Part shown: positions 1 through 8,589 of the stretch, piece by piece
Layout: each line of letters starts with the position of its first letter
Numbering within the stretch: the stretch's first letter is position 1
DNA from: Bacillus_CJ salitolerans
GTDB lineage: Bacteria > Bacillota > Bacilli > Bacillales > SA4
NCBI RefSeq assembly: GCF_042680805.1
Contig: NZ_JBHUEM010000020.1
Coordinates: 310,001-374,000, forward strand
Direction: 5' to 3'
DNA: 64,000 bases
Position numbers and translations under genes: made by a program
Notes under the pieces: model-generated
The model's database searches: none
What the model saw: only the letters and a program-made list of their open reading frames with translations
What the model was told of the DNA's origin: nothing

Positions 1-819
1 TTAAACGGGTTTACGGCAGAGTGGCTAGTCGTTGTCCGGCTACAAATCGCTGGGTTTTTGATGCTTTTACTCGCCTACCGTAAGCAAAAATCAAGAATCT
101 GGCATGTATGGAAAATGAATCAAACTAGAAATCAATTAATATTGTTCAGCCTAATAGGTATGTTAGGTGTTCAATACACTTACTTTGCTGCCATTGAGGA
201 AAGCAATGCTGCTACCGCTACGGTCCTTCAATATTTAGGACCCGTATTTATCGCCATTTATATAGTTGTAAAAGAAAAAAGAGTACCTACATCAAGGGAA
301 CTTTTCATCATATTTTTGGCACTCCTTGGAACCTTTCTCCTCGTTACAAATGGACAACTAACATCATTGTCGTTATCTATTTGGGGTGTATTTTGGGGAA
401 TTGCTTCTGGTGTTGCTCTTGCCTTTTACACACTTCAGCCTTACACATTAATTAAGAACTATGGCACTATGATTGTAGTAGGGTGGGGGATGTTTATTGG
501 TGGATTAGGATTTAGTTTGTTTTTCCATCCATGGAATATCTCAGGAGAACTTAATGCAATGACACTTATGGCTATTTTTTTCGTCATAATATTTGGGACA
601 CTCATTCCATTTTATTGTTACTTAGAAAGCTTACAGTTTTTATCCGCATCCGAAACTAGCATCCTATCATGTGCAGAGCCTTTATCAGCAGCGATTATTG
701 CTGTTGTATGGTTACAAGTTTCGTTAGGTATCATGCAATGGATTGGAACACTATTTATATTATTAACAATCATCTTCCTGTCAAAGCAAGGTAAAAAGGG
801 CAAAGAGATGAATAGATAA
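1..819 (+). CDS. EamA/DMT-family permease, 5' partial
   Basis: The reading frame is open from base 1 and has no start in the window, so the N-terminus is missing. About 272 residues remain, built from successive hydrophobic segments typical of the ten-helix drug/metabolite transporter (EamA) fold. The diagnostic second-repeat motif near the C-terminus is present (AEPLSAAIIAVVWL, about 45 residues from the end), as is the matching first-repeat segment (LQYLGPVFIAIY). The family exports or imports small metabolites; the substrate cannot be read from sequence. It ends 40 bases before a co-directional HAD gene, so the two may be co-transcribed. The only uncertainty is substrate and N-terminus. 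Confidence 0.85.
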   Translation, partial: LNGFTAEWLVVVRLQIAGFLMLLLAYRKQKSRIWHVWKMNQTRNQLILFSLIGMLGVQYTYFAAIEESNAATATVLQYLGPVFIAIYIVVKEKRVPTSRELFIIFLALLGTFLLVTNGQLTSLSLSIWGVFWGIASGVALAFYTLQPYTLIKNYGTMIVVGWGMFIGGLGFSLFFHPWNISGELNAMTLMAIFFVIIFGTLIPFYCYLESLQFLSASETSILSCAEPLSAAIIAVVWLQVSLGIMQWIGTLFILLTIIFLSKQGKKGKEMNR

Positions 820-859
820 AATAAACATTATAGAAATAGAGTTGGAAGGGATGTCAACA

Positions 860-1537
860 ATGAACATTAAAGCAATTGTATTTGATTTTGATGGTTTAGT
901 AGTAGATACTGAATCAGTTTGGTTTGAAGTATTCCAAGAAGTAATGAGGTCTGAATATGAATTTGACTTTAAAATTGAAGATTTCTCCATATGCATTGGA
1001 ACTTCCGATGATTTTTTATTTGAAAGACTCTCACATCTAGCTGATAGGGAGCTCGATCGTTCTTTGATTAAGGAAAAAACACGGGAACTATACGAAACCA
1101 AAATGATTGAATTGAGCATTCGAGATGGTGTCATAGATTACTTAGAAACGGCTAAACGTCTAGGGTTAAAAATTGGACTTGCATCGAGTTCAAGTAAAGC
1201 TTGGGTAGAGGGATTATTAAATAGATTTCAGATAAGAGAGTACTTTGAAGTAATAAAAACATCGGATGATGTAAAGAGAGTAAAGCCTGACCCAGAGCTT
1301 TACTTACAGGCCATTCAAGGTTTAGGAGTGCTCTGTCATGAAGCAGTAGCCTTTGAAGATTCTAAAAATGGACTTATTGCAGCTAAGGAAGCCGGTCTAT
1401 TTTGCGTCATTGTACCAAACCCAGTTACAAGCTTACTAGATTTTAATGGTCATTTGTATCGCTTATCATCTATGGCAGAGATAGGACTAAATGAGCTTTT
1501 AATCCTTCTTAAGGATAAGTTCGAAACTAAAGAGTAG
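860..1537 (+). CDS. HAD-superfamily hydrolase, beta-phosphoglucomutase-like
   Basis: A soluble HAD subfamily IA phosphatase or phosphomutase of about 225 residues. HAD motif I is at the N-terminus (DFDGLVVDTES, nucleophile Asp), motif II is SSSS after an IGLA strand, and motifs III/IV follow as KPDPELYL and the FEDSKNG acidic loop. The helical cap between motifs I and II is C1-type. I place the start at ATG 860 because GGAAGGG at 844-850 sits 9 bases upstream; the upstream in-frame TTG 842 and ATG 851 overlap that ribosome site. The substrate is unknown; sugar phosphates are usual for the group. It lies just downstream of the EamA permease. Confidence 0.85.
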   Translation: MNIKAIVFDFDGLVVDTESVWFEVFQEVMRSEYEFDFKIEDFSICIGTSDDFLFERLSHLADRELDRSLIKEKTRELYETKMIELSIRDGVIDYLETAKRLGLKIGLASSSSKAWVEGLLNRFQIREYFEVIKTSDDVKRVKPDPELYLQAIQGLGVLCHEAVAFEDSKNGLIAAKEAGLFCVIVPNPVTSLLDFNGHLYRLSSMAEIGLNELLILLKDKFETKE

Positions 1538-1799
1538 TAGTGTGCCTCTCTGAATTTTACATCACGGAGATATTAATCAAAATGGAGTATACGTTATGAC
1601 GTTGAAATATAGACAAGATATGATGGAAAGTCGTAACCAATAATGATGAAACCTAAGGTAGAATGATTGTTTTAGACGATCAGAAGTTATGAAATCATAG
1701 AATAAGATTTTTTAAGAAGGCTGTTTTCGTATAGATTGTTGCTTTCTTGATCAAACTTTATAAAGGTTGATATAATGGGGTTTAAGGAGGCGTTCAAGT

Positions 1800-2807
1800 A
1801 TGTGGAAAGATGTATATGAGGATTTCAGCGATTTAACAAAATCAGAACAAATAGCACTATTCGAAGCGGTGAAACAAGATTGATTTCCAGAAGAACCAGA
1901 TAAAATCACAAAACTACTCAGAACCATTCGTGAAGCACGATTTGCTTCAGGTATGGCTTGTGTTCACTGTGGAAGTACATCCGTTAAACGCAATGGCAAA
2001 TATCGTTCACGACAACGCTACTTATGTAAAGATTGCAACAAAACATTCAATGATATGACCAATACACCATTTTCAGGCTCACGATACCCTGAAAAATGGG
2101 TAAAATACATTGAACTAATGGTAGAAGGCAATACGCTACCAAAAATCGCTAAACGACTTAAAATACACATCTCCACTGCATTTTATTGGAGACATAAAAT
2201 CTTGAACGCATTAGGAAGTATTGGCTTCAATCAACTTCAGGGCATTGTTGAGAGCGATGAAACGTTCTTTCGTGAGTCTATGAAAGGTAGAGAAATCACC
2301 CATAGGAAATCTAAGAAACGTGGTGAGAAAGACAAGAAGAGAGGTATTTCTAACCTCAAAATTGCTGTTATAGTAGCACAAGACCGCAATGGAAATATGA
2401 TTGCTCGTAAAGCAGGAACAGGTCGTGTTAGAGCCGAAGAAATTGACAATGTTATAGGTAAATTTATTCATCCTTCTGCTTTGATATGTACTGACACAGC
2501 AACTAATTATAAGAAGTTTTCCAAACTAAAAGGTTTGCTTCACGAAACAGTCAACGAACGACAGAAACAACGTGTGAAAAAGGGTATCTACCACATTCAA
2601 CACGTTAATAATTCCCATAGCCGTTTAAAGAGTTGGATAGAACGTTTCCAAGGGGTGGCAACCAAATATTTGGATAACTACCTCTACTGGTTCCGTTGGC
2701 TTGAATTAGGCAAGGATTTAGCATTTGATAAACGTGTAGAGCAAATGCTTATTTCAGCCTGTCAAAAATCAAATAATACAACCGTTGAATTGCTAAAAGG
2801 TGCATAA
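1800..2807 (+). pseudogene. IS1595-family transposase with in-frame TGA
   Basis: The natural start is probably ATG 1800. After 27 codons there is a TGA at 1881-1883, then the frame continues open to 2807 in the same phase. An otherwise full-length transposase of about 335 residues is therefore interrupted by one nonsense codon. Downstream of the stop come the N-terminal zinc ribbon (CVHCGS then CKDCNKTF), a helix-turn-helix (LPKIAKRLKIHISTAFYWR) and the catalytic ISXO2 domain with ESDETFF, TDTATNY and HVNNSHSRLKSW. Internal initiation at ATG 1953 could give a 284-residue protein that keeps the ribbon and the catalytic core but lacks the N-terminal helix region. Activity is doubtful. Confidence 0.85.
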
Positions 2808-2843
2808 TAAAGGATCTCAAATAAGAGATCAATTTATGAATGT

Positions 2844-3047
2844 TTATTCCTTATCTACCTTATCCTTTGTTGTAAGATATGAGGCAAAAAATAATGCAAT
2901 TCCAAGACAAACAAATGATAATGATAGATATTGCTCCTCAAAGACAAATACTTCTTTGAATTTTTGAACAAACAAGAATATGCCAAGTATAAAGAAGATA
3001 ATTCCTAATCCAAAGTTTATCTTTCCGAATAGAGTAACATTTTTCAT
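2844..3047 (-). CDS. IS passenger gene, two-helix membrane protein
   Basis: 67-residue protein encoded inside the IS, convergent to the transposase, with a good ribosome site (AAAGGAG, about 9 bases before the ATG). It has two hydrophobic segments of about 20 residues (roughly 10-28 and 42-60) joined by a short loop, and a Lys/Asp-rich tail. I do not recognise the family. It sits between the transposase stop and the right inverted repeat, so it moves with the element. Passenger genes are known in some IS1595 groups; the role of this one is unknown. Confidence 0.65.
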   Translation of the reverse strand: MKNVTLFGKINFGLGIIFFILGIFLFVQKFKEVFVFEEQYLSLSFVCLGIALFFASYLTTKDKVDKE

Positions 3048-3228
3048 ACATTACATCTCCTTTCTGTTTTTAAGAGTCTATCATAAAATACAACCATTAT
3101 TTATACGATTTTAATAACTGATAAGTTTCATTGATAGTAATATATATTATTATTATATATATTTTAACATACACTGTTTATTTATTAAAAAACAACAAAG
3201 TTTACGAAAACAGCCTTTAAGAAAGTGT

Positions 3229-3261
3229 AAAAAGACGCATGGATTTGATATGCGTCTTTTT
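3229..3261 (-). terminator. Bidirectional hairpin terminator after MFS gene
   Basis: A perfect 12-bp inverted repeat, AAAAAGACGCAT / ATGCGTCTTTTT, with a 9-base loop. T tracts occur in both directions. It lies 12 bases beyond the stop of the minus-strand MFS gene and immediately beside the IS target duplication. Confidence 0.85.
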
Positions 3262-3273
3262 ACGTCTTAAAGG

Positions 3274-4560
3274 TTAGTCTAGAGCCAATGAATGGTTTTG
3301 GTTTGTTTCTTTGCTAGAAGTTAATTTATAAAATATTCGTAATGTAACAGTTCCCATCAAGACAAATAAAAAGGATATAACAAAGGGTGGAAGGATACTG
3401 CTAATAATGATAAAAAATCCTGCTGAAGTAGCACCTAGAATGGTCATTTGCCCAAAAACAGCCATATATGAACTTCTCGCATGGTCAGGCACCATATTTG
3501 CTAGTAATGTCTGTTTAACTGGTATGTGCATTAATTCACCAATCGTTGCAATTGCCATTGCAATCAATAAAATAAATGGGACTTGGTGAAAACTAATAAT
3601 AGTAAACCCAAGAAAGTATAGGACGATACCTGACAGTAATACCGACCGATCCTTCCACTTCTTTAATAGGACTGATACGACAATTGTTAAACATACAACG
3701 AGTACCGTATTTTCAGTCTTTAATATACCAAGAAGATTGATACCATCCACTTCAAGTGAAAGAATAGGAAAGAGTGGAACAGGGTCTGAAAGCTCTTTTG
3801 ATAAGCGTATACCAATAAAATTAGTTAATTGTTCTTCAACAGATACAATAAGGAGATTGGCAAATGCAAGAGCTGCAAATTCCTTGTTCGTTAAGACGTC
3901 TTTATACATGTTGAATAAAGGTGTTAATTTACTTTTGGTCATACTAGGATAACCGTTTAAACCCGTCAATTTCTCTACATTCAGTGGTACATATGATTCT
4001 TTGATAAAAAAGACTGTAATTAGTAGAGATAGAAACGTAATAAAGCTAACGACAAGGAAAAGAATAAAATGATAGTTCATAAATAAAAAAGCACCAATTA
4101 TCCCACCAGTTGCTACAGCTAAATTGTTTAACCAATAGGAAAAGGTATAGATAGATCTTCTGTTAATCGGGTTACTTTCATCTATAATTAGTGCTTGATA
4201 GGCAGGGCCAGCCATCCCCGTAAAAAAATGAATAATTACAAACAATAGAAAGGTTATATATGGAAGACTTACCCATGGTGAATTGACAAAGGCTACAAAT
4301 AAAAAACAAACAAACACAAACAATTCTGCCCATATAATTACTTTTTTTCTCCCATTACGATCAGACAAGTAACCACCGGCAAATGTCCCTATAACACTTG
4401 CTGTCATAACACCTAAAAACATAAATCCGGTGACAACAGTGCCTAACTTACTAGAAAAATAGACAATTAGGTAGGGAGTCACAGACATACTTGCCATCAT
4501 CGTTAAAAACTGAAGACCAAGCCGAATTTGTATGGTTTTATTAAACGAAAATATCGTCAT
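3274..4560 (-). CDS. MFS drug/efflux transporter
   Basis: 428-residue major facilitator with about twelve hydrophobic segments. The motif-A loop between helices 2 and 3 is clear (GGYLSDRNGRKKVI), which assigns it to the proton-coupled multidrug-type MFS group. It is preceded on the same strand by a TetR-family gene, and a perfect 18-bp palindrome lies in the 64-bp gap, immediately upstream of its start. Repression by that TetR protein is therefore likely. The substrate is unknown; drug or toxic-metabolite efflux is the usual role for this pairing. Confidence 0.85.
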   Translation of the reverse strand: MTIFSFNKTIQIRLGLQFLTMMASMSVTPYLIVYFSSKLGTVVTGFMFLGVMTASVIGTFAGGYLSDRNGRKKVIIWAELFVFVCFLFVAFVNSPWVSLPYITFLLFVIIHFFTGMAGPAYQALIIDESNPINRRSIYTFSYWLNNLAVATGGIIGAFLFMNYHFILFLVVSFITFLSLLITVFFIKESYVPLNVEKLTGLNGYPSMTKSKLTPLFNMYKDVLTNKEFAALAFANLLIVSVEEQLTNFIGIRLSKELSDPVPLFPILSLEVDGINLLGILKTENTVLVVCLTIVVSVLLKKWKDRSVLLSGIVLYFLGFTIISFHQVPFILLIAMAIATIGELMHIPVKQTLLANMVPDHARSSYMAVFGQMTILGATSAGFFIIISSILPPFVISFLFVLMGTVTLRIFYKLTSSKETNQNHSLALD

Positions 4561-4579
4561 AAAGATTCCTCATTCCTAT

Positions 4580-4597
4580 TGATTGATTAATCAATCA
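4580..4597. promoter_or_regulatory. Putative TetR operator upstream of MFS gene
   Basis: Perfect 18-bp palindrome TGATTGATTAATCAATCA, 19 bases upstream of the MFS start codon. Fourteen of its bases recur exactly upstream of the tetR gene at 5251-5264, as expected for an autoregulated repressor that also controls the pump. Confidence 0.7.
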
Positions 4598-4624
4598 TTT
4601 TTGTTGTACAAGTAAGACCGAACA

Positions 4625-5227
4625 CTATTTTTGTTTCGGTCTAAATAATTGCAGGGCATAAGGTACAAATTGCTCCCATAATTCTTTGTCAGGTGAATCA
4701 GTATGATTTAAACGAAGTCCCATCAAAAGACTAGTATAAGCAGTTGCAGCGAATATTGGCTTATATTCATGAAGCTGTCCATTCTTTTGTCCATTTATCA
4801 CAAGCTTCACTATTTTTTCTCGAAATTGCATGTGAAATTCATCAAGCTCTTTAAACTGATCTTGAAACCGGTTATTCTGTCCTATCACCTGGACGACCAA
4901 TCTTAAGTAAATCCCTAAGTTAGAAAAAATCTTAATATGATGTTTGATCATTCTTTCTAGTTCTAAAAGAGGGGTATTTGTATCAGGATCAAAATCTAAT
5001 AAACTTTTGGATATTTCACTCAATGGATCAATGACAGCACAATGAAATAGCTCTTCTTTTGTAGGAAAATAAGTGAAGACACTACCAAAGCTTACACCTG
5101 ATGCCTTGGCGACCTTGGCAATGGTTGTGTCATTATAACCTTGTTCTGAGAAAAGAAGAATAGCTTGCTCTAGAACCTTATCACGTTTTTGCTTCATTTT
5201 AGCAAGTTGATTTTCTGAAAGCGGCAA
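4625..5227 (-). CDS. TetR/AcrR-family transcriptional repressor
   Basis: 200 residues with the TetR N-terminal helix-turn-helix: AILLFSEQGYNDTTIAKVAKASGVS then VFTYFPTKEELF, at residues 20-65 roughly. The C-terminal ligand-binding half is divergent, as usual. The start is TTG 5227 with GGGGTG a few bases upstream; ATG at 5197 is an alternative. It is followed 64 bases later by the MFS pump on the same strand, with one operator copy before each gene. It probably represses both and releases on binding a pump substrate. Confidence 0.85.
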   Translation of the reverse strand: MPLSENQLAKMKQKRDKVLEQAILLFSEQGYNDTTIAKVAKASGVSFGSVFTYFPTKEELFHCAVIDPLSEISKSLLDFDPDTNTPLLELERMIKHHIKIFSNLGIYLRLVVQVIGQNNRFQDQFKELDEFHMQFREKIVKLVINGQKNGQLHEYKPIFAATAYTSLLMGLRLNHTDSPDKELWEQFVPYALQLFRPKQK

Positions 5228-5250
5228 TTTATCACCCCGTTAGTAATGAT

Positions 5251-5264
5251 TGATTGATTAATCA
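5251..5264. promoter_or_regulatory. Second putative TetR operator, upstream of tetR
   Basis: TGATTGATTAATCA, identical over 14 bases to the operator before the MFS gene, located 24 bases upstream of the tetR start. The inner 10 bp are a perfect palindrome while the outer arm is imperfect, so binding may be weaker here than at 4580. Confidence 0.65.
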
Positions 5265-5396
5265 TTATTATAATGAAATGGATAAATATTGTAAATATTT
5301 TTTTAAGAAGGAATGTAACGAACAAAAATAGAAGATTCTCTAATTAGTGGAAAATTTACCTTTTTCTAATCATCTTAATAAATGGGAGAGATCATT

Positions 5397-6245
5397 TTGA
5401 AAATTTTTATATCAGCTGATATAGAGGGTGTAACAGGAGTAGCAACGAGTCAACAAATAAAGGTGAATAGTGAGTATCAAAGATTTCGAAGATTTATGAC
5501 AATGGATGTCAATGCGGCAATAGAGGGAGCTTTTAATGGGGGTGCTACTGAAATTGTGGTAGCAGATGGTCATGGGAACATGTCAAATATTTTATTAGAG
5601 GAACTTGATCCAAGAGTCCGTCTTATACAGGGTAGTAACCGAGTCATGTGTCAACTGGAGGGACTGGATGACAGTTTTGATGCAATCATGTTTGTAGGGC
5701 ACCATGGTCGTGAAGGGGGGTCTCTGAGAACTAGTATAAGTCATACTCTTGCTGGTATTTGTGTAAATGAAATGAAAATTAATGGTAAAGTAGTCGGTGA
5801 AACGGAAATGAATACAATGGTAGCTGGTGACTTTAATGTACCTGCCATCTTCATTTCAGGTGACGACGCTTATGTAGCAGAAGTAATGGAAACACTTCCT
5901 CAGGTTGAGGTAGCTGTTGTAAAAAGAGGAATTGACCGGTTCTCTGCAGAATTAATACACCCTGACAAAGCCCATTCATTAATTAGAGAAAGATCAGAAG
6001 TTGCAGTAAAAAGAATCCATGAATTTACGCCATATAAAGTAGATGGACCCGTTACATTTGAACTTGAATTTAAAGCACCAAGTCAAGCACTCATGACTAC
6101 TACTATTCCATCCGTTACATTAATTGGTCCAAAAAAAATCACTTTCACTTGTGAAGATATGGTAACGGCATACAAACATATGTGGGCTTGTGTAATTATT
6201 GCTATCTCAGCTACGAACAGTATACTAGGGCACGTTAATTCCTAG
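5397..6245 (+). CDS. M55 family D-aminopeptidase, DppA-like
   Basis: Zinc-dependent peptidase related to B. subtilis DppA, a D-aminopeptidase. The conserved N-terminal metal motif is present (ISADIEGVTGV), followed by VADGHGNM, FVGHHGREG and GETEMN, which together supply the His, Asp and Glu ligands. Length (about 282 residues) is that of the family. I choose TTG 5397 as start because GGGAG at 5384-5388 has proper spacing to it, while the in-frame ATG 5382 overlaps that site. It stands alone, unlike dppA of B. subtilis which leads a dipeptide-transport operon. It may process D-Ala-containing peptides. Confidence 0.85.
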   Translation: MKIFISADIEGVTGVATSQQIKVNSEYQRFRRFMTMDVNAAIEGAFNGGATEIVVADGHGNMSNILLEELDPRVRLIQGSNRVMCQLEGLDDSFDAIMFVGHHGREGGSLRTSISHTLAGICVNEMKINGKVVGETEMNTMVAGDFNVPAIFISGDDAYVAEVMETLPQVEVAVVKRGIDRFSAELIHPDKAHSLIRERSEVAVKRIHEFTPYKVDGPVTFELEFKAPSQALMTTTIPSVTLIGPKKITFTCEDMVTAYKHMWACVIIAISATNSILGHVNS

Positions 6246-6246
6246 A

Positions 6247-6281
6247 AAAAACCAGTTGATTTTCCGGAATCAACTGGTTTT
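6247..6281. terminator. Bidirectional terminator between convergent peptidase genes
   Basis: Perfect 13-bp stem AAAACCAGTTGAT / ATCAACTGGTTTT with an 9-base loop. T tracts on both strands serve the M55 gene on plus and the M42 gene on minus. Confidence 0.9.
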
Positions 6282-6285
6282 CTAA

Positions 6286-7335
6286 TTAGTATACCATTTT
6301 TGATTGAATGTAATGATATAGAAGCTTTGCTGTGTTTTCGATCGATTCCTTATGTGTTCTCTCAAATGCATGGGAGGAATCAATTCCAGGTCCTATTAAT
6401 CCATGTATAATGTCATTTCCTGAACGAATCGCTGCTGATGCATCAGAACCATAAAAAGGATAAATATCCAGTTTATAGCCTACACCATTTTCTTCAGCTA
6501 ATTTTGTTAAATGTTTTCTAAGTTCGTAATGGTATGGACCGCTTGAATCTTTCACACAGATCGAGACTGTATATTCATCCGTTGATTGCCCATCACCCAT
6601 GGCCCCCATATCAACTGCTAAATATTCAACCGTTTCCGGCGTTATATTTGAGTTTCCACCATAGCCAATTTCCTCATTATTTGAGATTAAGAAATGTGTA
6701 GTATAGGGAAGAACAAGGTTCTCTTCTATTACTTGTTTGATTAATTGAAGAAGAATTCCTACACTTGCCTTGTCATCTAAATGACGTGACTTAATAAATC
6801 CATTGTCTAACACTTGAACACGAGGATCAAATGAAATAAAATCACCGACTTCAATTCCTAACTTACGAACATCATCAGCATTTTGGACCTTCTCATCGAT
6901 CCTAACCTCCATGTTATCTTGATTACGTTCAGCTTTTCCTGCGTCTTTGTATACATGGACAGATGTTTGATGCATTAAAATAGTCCCTGAATAAATTTTT
7001 CCTGAGGATGTCTGAATTTGGCAGTATTCACCTTCAATTGAGTTATATCGAAAGCCCCCAATTAAATCTAGCTTTAATCGCCCACTTGATTTGATTTCTT
7101 TGACCATAGCTCCAAGCGTATCAACGTGAGCAGTTAGCATCCTATGTTGACTTTGATCTGCACCTGGAAGTGTAGCAATTAAACCACCTTTTCGGTTTCT
7201 CTTAGTTTCAACATTTAATTCACGTAAGTACTTTTCTACGTATGTAATTACTTCTTTTGTGTTTCCTGATGGACTAGGAATCGATACTAGTTCTTTAATT
7301 AATTGAATCGTATCATTGACATTATCAATTTTCAT
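6286..7335 (-). CDS. M42 family metallo-aminopeptidase
   Basis: Cytosolic dinuclear-metal aminopeptidase of the M42 (glutamyl aminopeptidase / YtoP-FrvX) family, about 349 residues. Visible motifs are LTAHVDTLGAMV (metal His/Asp), SRHLDDKASVGILL (bridging Asp), ISNNEEIGYGGNSNI (catalytic and metal Glu) and a C-terminal SSHAFERTH. The start is set at ATG 7335, because GGGGGATG lies 7-8 bases upstream; the earlier GTG 7350 is inside that ribosome site. Convergent with the M55 gene and sharing its terminator. Members trim N-terminal residues from peptides; exact specificity is not visible. Confidence 0.85.
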   Translation of the reverse strand: MKIDNVNDTIQLIKELVSIPSPSGNTKEVITYVEKYLRELNVETKRNRKGGLIATLPGADQSQHRMLTAHVDTLGAMVKEIKSSGRLKLDLIGGFRYNSIEGEYCQIQTSSGKIYSGTILMHQTSVHVYKDAGKAERNQDNMEVRIDEKVQNADDVRKLGIEVGDFISFDPRVQVLDNGFIKSRHLDDKASVGILLQLIKQVIEENLVLPYTTHFLISNNEEIGYGGNSNITPETVEYLAVDMGAMGDGQSTDEYTVSICVKDSSGPYHYELRKHLTKLAEENGVGYKLDIYPFYGSDASAAIRSGNDIIHGLIGPGIDSSHAFERTHKESIENTAKLLYHYIQSKMVY

Positions 7336-7526
7336 CTTTACATCCCCCACTTAACATAGATAATTAGATTAGATTTCTTCATTATTATATTATACATATT
7401 TAGCCTAGGTTTTTCGAAACATTCCCTTTAAGACTAAAGGATGAGACAAAAATCAAGACTAGGACCGAATGGAATCAAACGATATTGCTTTAAGATAAAG
7501 ATAGATAGTAGAAAGGAGAAAAGATT

Positions 7527-7994
7527 ATGAAGAATGCAAAAATTTATGAAACTCATGTTCATACAAAAAATTTAGAGACAGCTATTAATTTTTATGAAAG
7601 CCTGGGACTACGGATAGCTTTTATAATCGAAGATAGAAGAGTCGCTTTTTTTTACTTGGGAGAAGAAGGTTCAAGAGAACAGATGCTTGGGGTTTGGGAA
7701 GTAAGAAAAGAGGAGTTTACAAAAAGTCATTTTGCTTTTTCTGCAACATATGAGGAATTATTAAACATACCAAACTATCTCAAAGAGAAAGGTATTACAT
7801 TACGCCCATCATTTGGATTAAAGCCTACTGAACCAATTGTTCACAGTTGGATGCCGGCAGCTTCCTATTATTTTTATGATCCTGATGGGAACTCGCTCGA
7901 ATATATAACATTACTTGAAGGTGAGCCTATACCTCAATTAGGTCCTGTTCATTTAAGCACTTGGTTAAAACATAACGAGAACCCACAGTCTTAA
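7527..7994 (+). CDS. VOC (glyoxalase/bleomycin-resistance fold) protein
   Basis: 155 residues forming two beta-alpha-beta-beta-beta units. His in ETHVHTKNLETAINFYESLG and Glu in FYDPDGNSLEYI are the usual VOC metal ligands near each end, with YFYDPDGN as the clearest family signature. AAAGGAG precedes the ATG at good spacing. It ends in a terminator that begins within its last codons. Function could be a lyase, isomerase, dioxygenase or binding protein; the sequence does not decide. Confidence 0.8.
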   Translation: MKNAKIYETHVHTKNLETAINFYESLGLRIAFIIEDRRVAFFYLGEEGSREQMLGVWEVRKEEFTKSHFAFSATYEELLNIPNYLKEKGITLRPSFGLKPTEPIVHSWMPAASYYFYDPDGNSLEYITLLEGEPIPQLGPVHLSTWLKHNENPQS

Positions 7995-8008
7995 ATATGA
8001 CTGTGGGT
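7981..8008. terminator. Terminator overlapping the VOC stop codon
   Basis: Perfect 10-bp stem ACCCACAGTC / GACTGTGGGT. The hairpin includes the last codons of the VOC gene. No long T run follows on plus, so termination strength is uncertain. Confidence 0.65.
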
Positions 8009-8014
8009 AAATCT

Positions 8015-8329
8015 CTAGTAAAATCTTTTATGATGGTGATGGGGAGGACGGTGTGGACCTTCTAATAGTTCCCCTCCTAAAAATCCAAGACCCAAGCCTA
8101 ATAGCCCTGCACCTAGAGGGCTTCCTAGTGGACCTGCTCCATAGCCTCCTGGGTACCCGTATCCAGGAAATGGTCCATAGCCAGGTCCTGGGTATCCATA
8201 CCCTCCATAAGGTCCTACACCTGTTCCTGGGTATCCATATCCTCCGTAACCGGCTCCTGGCCCATAGCCACCAACTCCGGGTCCAGGATAACCAAATCTC
8301 TGATCCACCAACGGTTGATTTATATACAT
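8015..8329 (-). CDS. Gly/Tyr/Pro-rich repeat protein
   Basis: 104-residue low-complexity protein. Residues 12-75 are dominated by GYPGPG, GYGYPG and GPGYGP units; a short Gly/Leu-rich hydrophobic stretch (roughly 72-90) and a His cluster (HRPPHHHH) close the chain. A strong ribosome site (AAGGAGG) precedes ATG 8329. Composition resembles spore-coat or cell-surface glycine-rich proteins of bacilli, but no named family is evident. Upstream, at roughly 8406-8414 on minus, CATACGCTA matches the late-sporulation SigK -10 form, without a clear -35. A second such gene lies at 55231-55500. Confidence 0.65.
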   Translation of the reverse strand: MYINQPLVDQRFGYPGPGVGGYGPGAGYGGYGYPGTGVGPYGGYGYPGPGYGPFPGYGYPGGYGAGPLGSPLGAGLLGLGLGFLGGELLEGPHRPPHHHHKRFY

Positions 8330-8589
8330 TTGATGATTGCCTCCTTCATTCTTTCACTACATTTTTTATACTCAAGCAAACTTAACTTGCTGTTAATAAC
8401 GTGTACAGTGTAGCGTATGTGAATGATGAATATGCGGACTAGACAAAAGCCCTTTTTACAAAAATTTACGAAAATTAGTAAAAATGCACAGGCAATATCA
8501 AACAAAGTTCTACCCTTTTTGTTCTTTTATTGCTTTATCTAGAATAGTATATACATAGCTTCGTATTCTCTAGTAAAGGGGAGGCTATA

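Larger units (their letters stand above)
1719..3215 (+). mobile_element. IS1595-family insertion sequence with passenger gene, complete ends
   Basis: Complete element of 1,497 bp. The left terminal repeat (1719-1741) and right repeat (3193-3215) match at 20 of 23 positions in inverted orientation, starting GGCTGTTTTCGTA. They are flanked by a perfect 8-bp target duplication, TTTAAGAA, at 1711-1718 and 3216-3223; 8 bp is the usual IS1595 duplication. Inside are a zinc-ribbon DDE transposase on plus and a small membrane-protein gene on minus. The target site lies next to the terminator of the MFS gene downstream. Intact duplication indicates insertion with little later rearrangement. Confidence 0.9.

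Noticed and set aside
8053..8385. Plus-strand frame opposite the Gly-rich gene
   Set aside because: It is the antisense shadow of the repetitive Gly/Tyr codons.
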